Shown: in pieces, positions 59,102-64,000 of the stretch
Layout: each line of letters starts with the position of its first letter
Numbering within the stretch: position 1 is the stretch's first letter
Assembly (NCBI GenBank): GCA_964036295.1
Contig: OZ038472.1
Location: 558,001-622,000, forward strand
Direction of reading: 5' to 3'
DNA: 64,000 nucleotides
DNA from: Plumapathes pennacea
Lineage: Eukaryota > Cnidaria > Anthozoa > Antipatharia > Myriopathidae
Notes under the pieces: model-generated
Databases searched by the model: none
Told to the model about the DNA's origin: nothing
What the model saw: only the letters and a program-made list of their open reading frames with translations
Program-made: the position numbers and the translations under genes

Positions 59102-59440
59102 GCAATTATTGCGCTAAATTGTGCCATAGGCCATCTTGGTTATTCCAAGTCCAAAAGTGAAGCCATATAACTAAGGCCTTGCAAAGGAATTGTTGCGCTA
59201 AATCGTGCCTTGGGCCATCTTGGTTATTCTAATTCCAAAAGTGAAGCCATATAACCAAGGCCACAGAAGCGAAGGGATAACGCCGTGTTAGGGAATTATT
59301 GCGCGCTAAACCGTGCCATAGGTCATCTTGGTTATTCTAAGTCCAAAAGTGAAGCCATATAACCAAGGCCACAGAATCGAAGGGATAACGCCTTGCTTGG
59401 GAATTATTGCGCTAAATCGTGCTATAGGCCATCTTGGTTA
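59102..59440. repeat. Four-copy tandem repeat (85-108 bp) with internal inverted repeats
   Basis: Each unit contains GAATTATTGCGCTAAATCGTGCC and GGCCATCTTGGTTATTC, then AAAAGTGAAGCCATATAACC. CTTGGTTAT and ATAACCAAG within a unit are complementary. Units start near 59103, 59188, 59293 and 59401; the last is truncated. Confidence 0.85.
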
Positions 59441-60164
59441 GTGAAGTAAACATTCCGCTGAGCATAAAATATAGTTGACTTATGTGCGATGTTTTTAATT
59501 ATTTGCGCGTGGACGTTTTGTGAGCATATCCGCTTTCATTCTACGTACTAGCATCTTTTCTTTAGTCTCACGGCTTTTTGTTTTCTTATCTTAAATATTG
59601 TCTTTTATCCTTTTTTGTCTTAATCTCTTTTATCTTTTTGTTTTTTATCATGAGGCTTGACGTTTGCGCGAAGCTTGACTCAGGTGCCCCAACTGTGCAA
59701 AAAGAACCTTTAGTTTCGAGGAGTGGTGTCAGTTAGCTGACAAAGCGTAGTTATCCTTTTATTTACTTAACGCTGGCAGTAATACAAACATAAAATGCGC
59801 AGCAATATTCATTTCAATTAAAATCTGCCTCTTTTGTTCGAGTGTGGACTTTTTAGCAATGAGTACAAGGAACAAAAATAATTTTGCTGCGTCGCCAAAC
59901 TTACACGACTGATAAAATTATACAACATTATTTTACGCATATTGAAGCACATAAAAATGAACAGTGGACAGGAAGACGACTACCTTTCACCATCATTCTT
60001 AGATAACACACTGTTAGCTGGAATATGTGTTGAAAAATAAGGTCACACATTAGGTTTGTATATATTTTTTGACATTTCAATACTCAGTGGAGACACTAGC
60101 TCTTTATTTGCCGTTTCTCGGCCTTAGAACGTAGCACACTATATCATCTTCTGAGCGCAATAAC
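59441..60164. other. 3' flank of the GPCR gene
   Basis: AT-rich with long T tracts (59570-59650). No exon is seen. It presumably includes the GPCR 3' UTR. Confidence 0.4.
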
Positions 60165-61259
60165 TCAGCGAGACCTCTTAAACACTCGCTTCACTTCGTT
60201 TCTGAAGTTTGCGTTTCCAAATGCATAAATTATAGGGTTTAGGACGGAAGTCGTAAAACTAAAGCACACGAGTAGAGGTCTTGCAGGATACTCCCCGAAA
60301 TATAGATCAGTTTCACAGTAAGATTGAAGAGTGTCCATCACAGTTAATGGTCCCCAACTGATAAGGGTAGTTATGAAGACTAAAATAAGCATGCGGGTTG
60401 TCTTGTACCTAGACTTTGCAACGGCACTGTTTATAGCACCCATACGCGCTCTTGTCCAGAGAAACCTCAGAATCTTCCCATAGCACAGAGCCATTACGAG
60501 GATCGGAATCAGAAAAGCAAACAGAAGAAACACAGTAACGGACATTCTACCGGCCCATAAGTCTGGGTTCCCCGTAATGCAGTCGTCGGTCTGCAAGTCA
60601 AATACAATTTTCTTTCTGTTTTGCTTCTGATTTGTTTCAGAGGTGTCAGAGAAGTTAGTAGCCACTTGGTACGTCCGGACGAATCGTTTATTCGTGGCAG
60701 TGACGAGAAACGCGGAGCAAACGACGAAAGCCAACGCCCAAGTAAGTAGAATTGTTTTCGCCTTTGGCCATTTGAACCGGAGACTCCGCAAAGGATAGAG
60801 AATGTGAAGGTAGCGATCAACTGCTATTAAAGCCAGCAGGAAAAATATTACAGCAGCGAAGAGCCCCTGACAGAAAATCATGAGCTTACAGTGAAGGGGA
60901 GAAAGGATCTTCTTACTGAGTCCATCAGAGATACCACCTGCAATCCCAAGGGCTCTGAAAATAAGGTCGGTGACGGCCAGCTGGAATATAAAGCAGTTAG
61001 CCATGGTCGACTTGAATCTTCTTCTTCCGTTTATCATGACGAAGCAGACGAGAAGGTTAGAAACGATTCCGAGAGCAATCAAAGTCCTGCCAATAATATA
61101 TAGGACCTTGATGTACACGACAAAGCGAGTGTGGTCACTCTGCATTTCAAGCTGAAGGCGGTGCTCTTCCTCCGAAGTTAGATTCATCGTTGCTCTGTAC
61201 TGGCGGGCGGCGTCTAACTTTTGTCCTTGCCGAAATTGACCTCTTGGTGACTGACTCAA
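60165..61259 (-). CDS. Class A (rhodopsin-like) G-protein-coupled receptor, intronless
   Basis: A single exon encodes 364 residues. The extracellular N-terminus has an N-glycosylation site (NLT near residue 26). Seven hydrophobic helices are seen: TM1 IALGIVSNLLVCFVMI; TM2 CFIFQLAVTDLIFRALGIAG (the LAVTD block, as LAxxD); TM3 with Cys before it and AVDRYLHILYPL (DRY) after it; TM4 KTILLTWALAFVVCSAFLV; a long second loop with DDC (disulphide partner); TM5 VTVFLLFAFLIPILVMALCY; TM6 MLILVFITTLISWGPLTVMD, with SWGP in place of CWxP; TM7 ending NPIIYAFGNANFR (NPxxY). The pattern suits an amine or peptide receptor of the kind strongly expanded in cnidarians; the ligand cannot be predicted. A second in-frame Met at residue 25 is an alternative start. 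Confidence 0.92.
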   Translation of the reverse strand: MSQSPRGQFRQGQKLDAARQYRATMNLTSEEEHRLQLEMQSDHTRFVVYIKVLYIIGRTLIALGIVSNLLVCFVMINGRRRFKSTMANCFIFQLAVTDLIFRALGIAGGISDGLSKKILSPLHCKLMIFCQGLFAAVIFFLLALIAVDRYLHILYPLRSLRFKWPKAKTILLTWALAFVVCSAFLVTATNKRFVRTYQVATNFSDTSETNQKQNRKKIVFDLQTDDCITGNPDLWAGRMSVTVFLLFAFLIPILVMALCYGKILRFLWTRARMGAINSAVAKSRYKTTRMLILVFITTLISWGPLTVMDTLQSYCETDLYFGEYPARPLLVCFSFTTSVLNPIIYAFGNANFRNEVKRVFKRSR

Positions 61260-61989
61260 GTCGAAAAGCCTTTTCTTTATTTATAGTTACTCCAATCCCT
61301 AACACACCTGCTCGGCTTGAATAGTCTTGAGCGGGACAAATTATTACGTGCTCGCTTTCACATGATGTTTAGAAACTACTTGTCTTGTTTTAATTACACA
61401 AATTAATTATGTTTGAACTTCTGAGGGATTGCACTCTTTGTCAGGTGTCGCACTTATGCTACCGCTTTGTCATTTTCAGTGTCAATTTATAATATTAAAT
61501 GCCAGGAGTATTGCCAAAACAAATATTTCAACCTATCACAGCTCATCAGTTCTGACGTAACAGATTATTATGCACGGCCCAACAAAAATCCGCACATGAT
61601 GGACTAGGCGGAAATACATTCATGAACTTTATTAAGGTGTCAAAATCTTCTAAATATATGTAATATATATAAGCTACCAAGGTTGGACCCAGGCTCCTTG
61701 GGTTAGATTCAACCAAAATTCCTTGGTCTCTGAGTCCAACTAGAACGCACAAAACAGGCACTTGAGCTGGTAAAATGATAGGAATCTGGCCTTTGAGTTT
61801 GAATTGAGAAAACCCAGTCATTAGACCCAGTCTTCTTAGGTTAGTGTTTTCTCGCTGGAAACTGCTGACCAGACCATCGTTGGCACAGCACGAAAAACAT
61901 GCCGGACACGGGCTGGCTTGCTGAAGCCGAACAGAAACAACTGGAGACTTGAATGCTAAAAGGGAACTAGAGGAGGCGTCACCGAGGCC
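61260..61989. other. Divergent region between the GPCR and the next gene
   Basis: About 730 bases without a supported exon. It should carry both promoters. GGAGGCGTCACCGAGGCC just before 61990 is the likely 5' UTR of the plus-strand gene. Confidence 0.4.
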
Positions 61990-63062
61990 ATGTTTCGTAC
62001 TCGAGCAGCGCAAATTGCAACTCTGCTAGTGTTGTCTTTAGGTGCTGGAACCGTTCTGATACTGGCGGCGAGGTATCTGAGACGGAAACGAAGGGAGCCT
62101 TCCAGTGGATCCAGCCCGTCCTACAACGACCAGCCGCTTCGGAGGAAGAGAGAAAAGAGACCCACATCAGGTGATTGATGTTTTCTCTGTGTTAAGGCTG
62201 TAAAAAGTTATACAGATGTATATAGAAAGAACACATTTTGTGCGTACAGTATATATATACGCGCGGAATTAATCGAAAGTGCTTCATGATATACGTGACT
62301 TTTGTTTATTCAAGACTTTGAAGGTAGGTTAAACCTGTAGATAGGTTCGAGCATTCTGTCTTGTTTTTGCTCTCGCTGCACGCACACTCCGTTTTGGTTT
62401 CTGTGACAATGTTTTGCTCATTTGCATGACGGAAAATTGCATTTTAATTGTGGGGCAACATTTTCAAGTTGTATTCAATGCGAATTTTAGTCTTCAAAAT
62501 AAGGGAAATTTTCCTGTAGGTATACACTGGAAAGATATGCATCTGGACTTTAACAGTTTTCAAATCTGTAAAATGTCTAGTGTTATAAATAATTCACAAT
62601 GAGTTGCTTGTCTCACAAGCCACTAATAATAAATATTGAATAAATGTACACCTTAATTTGTGCACAAGGGGTATATGGAAGGGATGAGAAATTTGTGGTT
62701 GTTCTGATTCCCATTTCTTACAATATTCTACTACATATATTCTGTAATGAATATTAATCAATTATCTGTATTGATAAGATTTTGGTTTCCTAGCATAAAA
62801 TGTGCCTACAAAGAATGTTGAAACTGTAAACAAACTTTAGTCAAAACTATCATCACTCCACGAATATAAGTTGGCACAAAACAACATTGAAAACATTTCC
62901 AGAATAACTGCAGAATATACAGTATTAATTACTGTGACAACTGGAAAGTGGCAGCAATAATATATTGTCAAGCTTTTGCACTGATTTTAATGCCTTACTC
63001 TCTGATTCCTTGTGTTTCTATTTACTGTAGTGTCAACAATAATAACATTCTTATTATATTAC

Positions 63063-63116
<54 letters not shown>

Positions 63117-63860
63117 GTCTGCATTTCTTGCACATATAGTTGGTGTGATGTTGGTTTTTGCATAGATATTAGAATCATTCAGATCTTTGAACGTACAGTA
63201 GTTGATATACTGATGAGGTCATAAAGAGCCTTCCATGTTCATGCCTCCTTGTTCACTCATCCTTAAAAACAGGGGCTCACTATCATGCATCTACTGATGT
63301 TTCTATGACAAGAAGGCGGATACCAGAACCTGATCTAATTCCTCGGCATCGTGTAGAAATTAAACGCAGTCACTATGAGGAACAGAATCTTGCTGCATCA
63401 TCAGGTACTTTATCATTCACCAGGGAGGCTTGAGTGAGTGTGTATCCCCACTCCCACTCCCCCTCCACCCCCTCCACACACACACACACACACACAGACA
63501 CACACATACACACACACCTTCTCTTCTTCCGGATTGGGCAGCTACAGTGGCAGCCTTGGTAAGGTGTCTTTGAAAGTTCATCAGCCTCAAATTACTGCAT
63601 TGTATTTGTTTATTGTGTACCTGTACATTTCCTTATTATAATCATATTTTATGAGGAGCAATATTTTTTTCATTCTTTTTTTATTTTTATCAGTTTTGCC
63701 ATCTCACTATTTATTTCCACCTCCTGTTCATCTAGATATCTTATTTAATATGTTTCTGGGATTTTCTTTTCCTCAGAAGGCAGAATATCAGAAGACAGTG
63801 CTGTTGATGTGGCTGATGTTGCTCATGAAGAGCTTGTGGTTGAAAGCTTGATAAAAAGGG
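61990..63860 (+). CDS. N-terminally anchored membrane protein, first three exons (partial, runs off window)
   Basis: The exons are 61990-62170, 63273-63404 and 63777-63860, with GT-AG introns all in phase 1. The translation starts MFRTRAAQIA, has one hydrophobic helix (TLLVLSLGAGTVLILAARYL), then a strongly basic flank (RRKRREP, RRKREKRP), and continues with polar, disordered sequence (GAHYHASTDVSMTRRRIPEP, ISEDSAVDVADVAHEELVVE). One N-terminal helix followed by RxKRR is typical of signal-anchored proteins of the outer mitochondrial or ER membrane. Mitoguardin (MIGA) has this general plan, but the sequence here is too short to claim it. The rest lies beyond 64000. Confidence 0.6.
63058..63115. 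repeat. (ATT)n microsatellite
   Basis: About 19 ATT/TTA units lie in the first intron of the membrane-anchored protein gene. A (CA)n-rich tract follows at about 63473-63518. Confidence 0.95.
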
Positions 63861-64000
63861 GTTAGTTTGATTCACACTGTCACCACGGAAACTGAAAATG
63901 GAGACAGAAACATTCTTACATTCACTGATTTATAATTAGTGTGACTTTAATATAATTATTATTTTCTTCAAAACCCAAAATAATATTTTGTTCTCTCACA

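Noticed and set aside
63012-63139. Poly-Leu/poly-Tyr peptides near 63.1 kb
   Set aside because: They come from the ATT microsatellite in an intron.

Overview
The window is animal nuclear DNA and most likely comes from an anthozoan cnidarian such as a stony coral or a relative. That assignment is inference. It rests on small exons with GT-AG introns, conserved metazoan proteins, DIRS-like and BEL/Pao-like retrotransposon remains of the kind common in corals, and many foldback and low-copy repeats. No prokaryotic organisation is visible. Coordinates of spliced genes were worked out by hand from reading frames and splice sites and may be off by a base or two.

Left third (1-29 kb), gene dense: the last exon of LSM2 (+); EDF1/MBF1 (-), head to head with the ankyrin protein NFKBIL1 (+); a five-exon centromeric histone H3 (CENP-A) gene (-), head to head with a nine-exon SLC25 mitochondrial carrier (+) that holds an AT-AC U12-type intron; a two-exon WD-repeat protein (-); an intronless 2453-residue protein (+) that fuses a DEAH-box helicase to a C-terminal RBR ubiquitin ligase; and, convergent with it, a seven-exon gene (-) for a trypsin-like pseudoprotease, a long acidic linker and three Death-domain-like modules.

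Middle (29-46 kb): a chain of 17 in-phase minus-strand exons. The 5' part encodes zinc-finger, cysteine-cluster and OTU-like peptidase segments. The 3' part resembles the kinetochore protein DSN1. This is either one fusion gene or two tightly packed genes, and it hosts several small transposons, a Helitron-like fragment and a 550-bp AAAT microsatellite. TMEM198 (-) follows, then foldback elements and the first exons of an unidentified gene.

Right third (46-64 kb), repeat rich: a decayed DIRS-like element (+), two adjacent 21-bp minisatellites flanked by short inverted copies of one sequence, a deleted BEL/Pao element (-), more dispersed repeats, an intronless class A GPCR (-), and the 5' exons of an N-terminally membrane-anchored protein (+) that runs off the window.

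Points of most interest: linkage of LSM2, NFKBIL1 and EDF1, all MHC or MHC-paralogon genes in humans; two centromere/kinetochore genes (CENP-A and DSN1-like) in one window; and two side-by-side genes with innate-immunity-like architecture (DEAH-RBR and pseudoprotease-Death).
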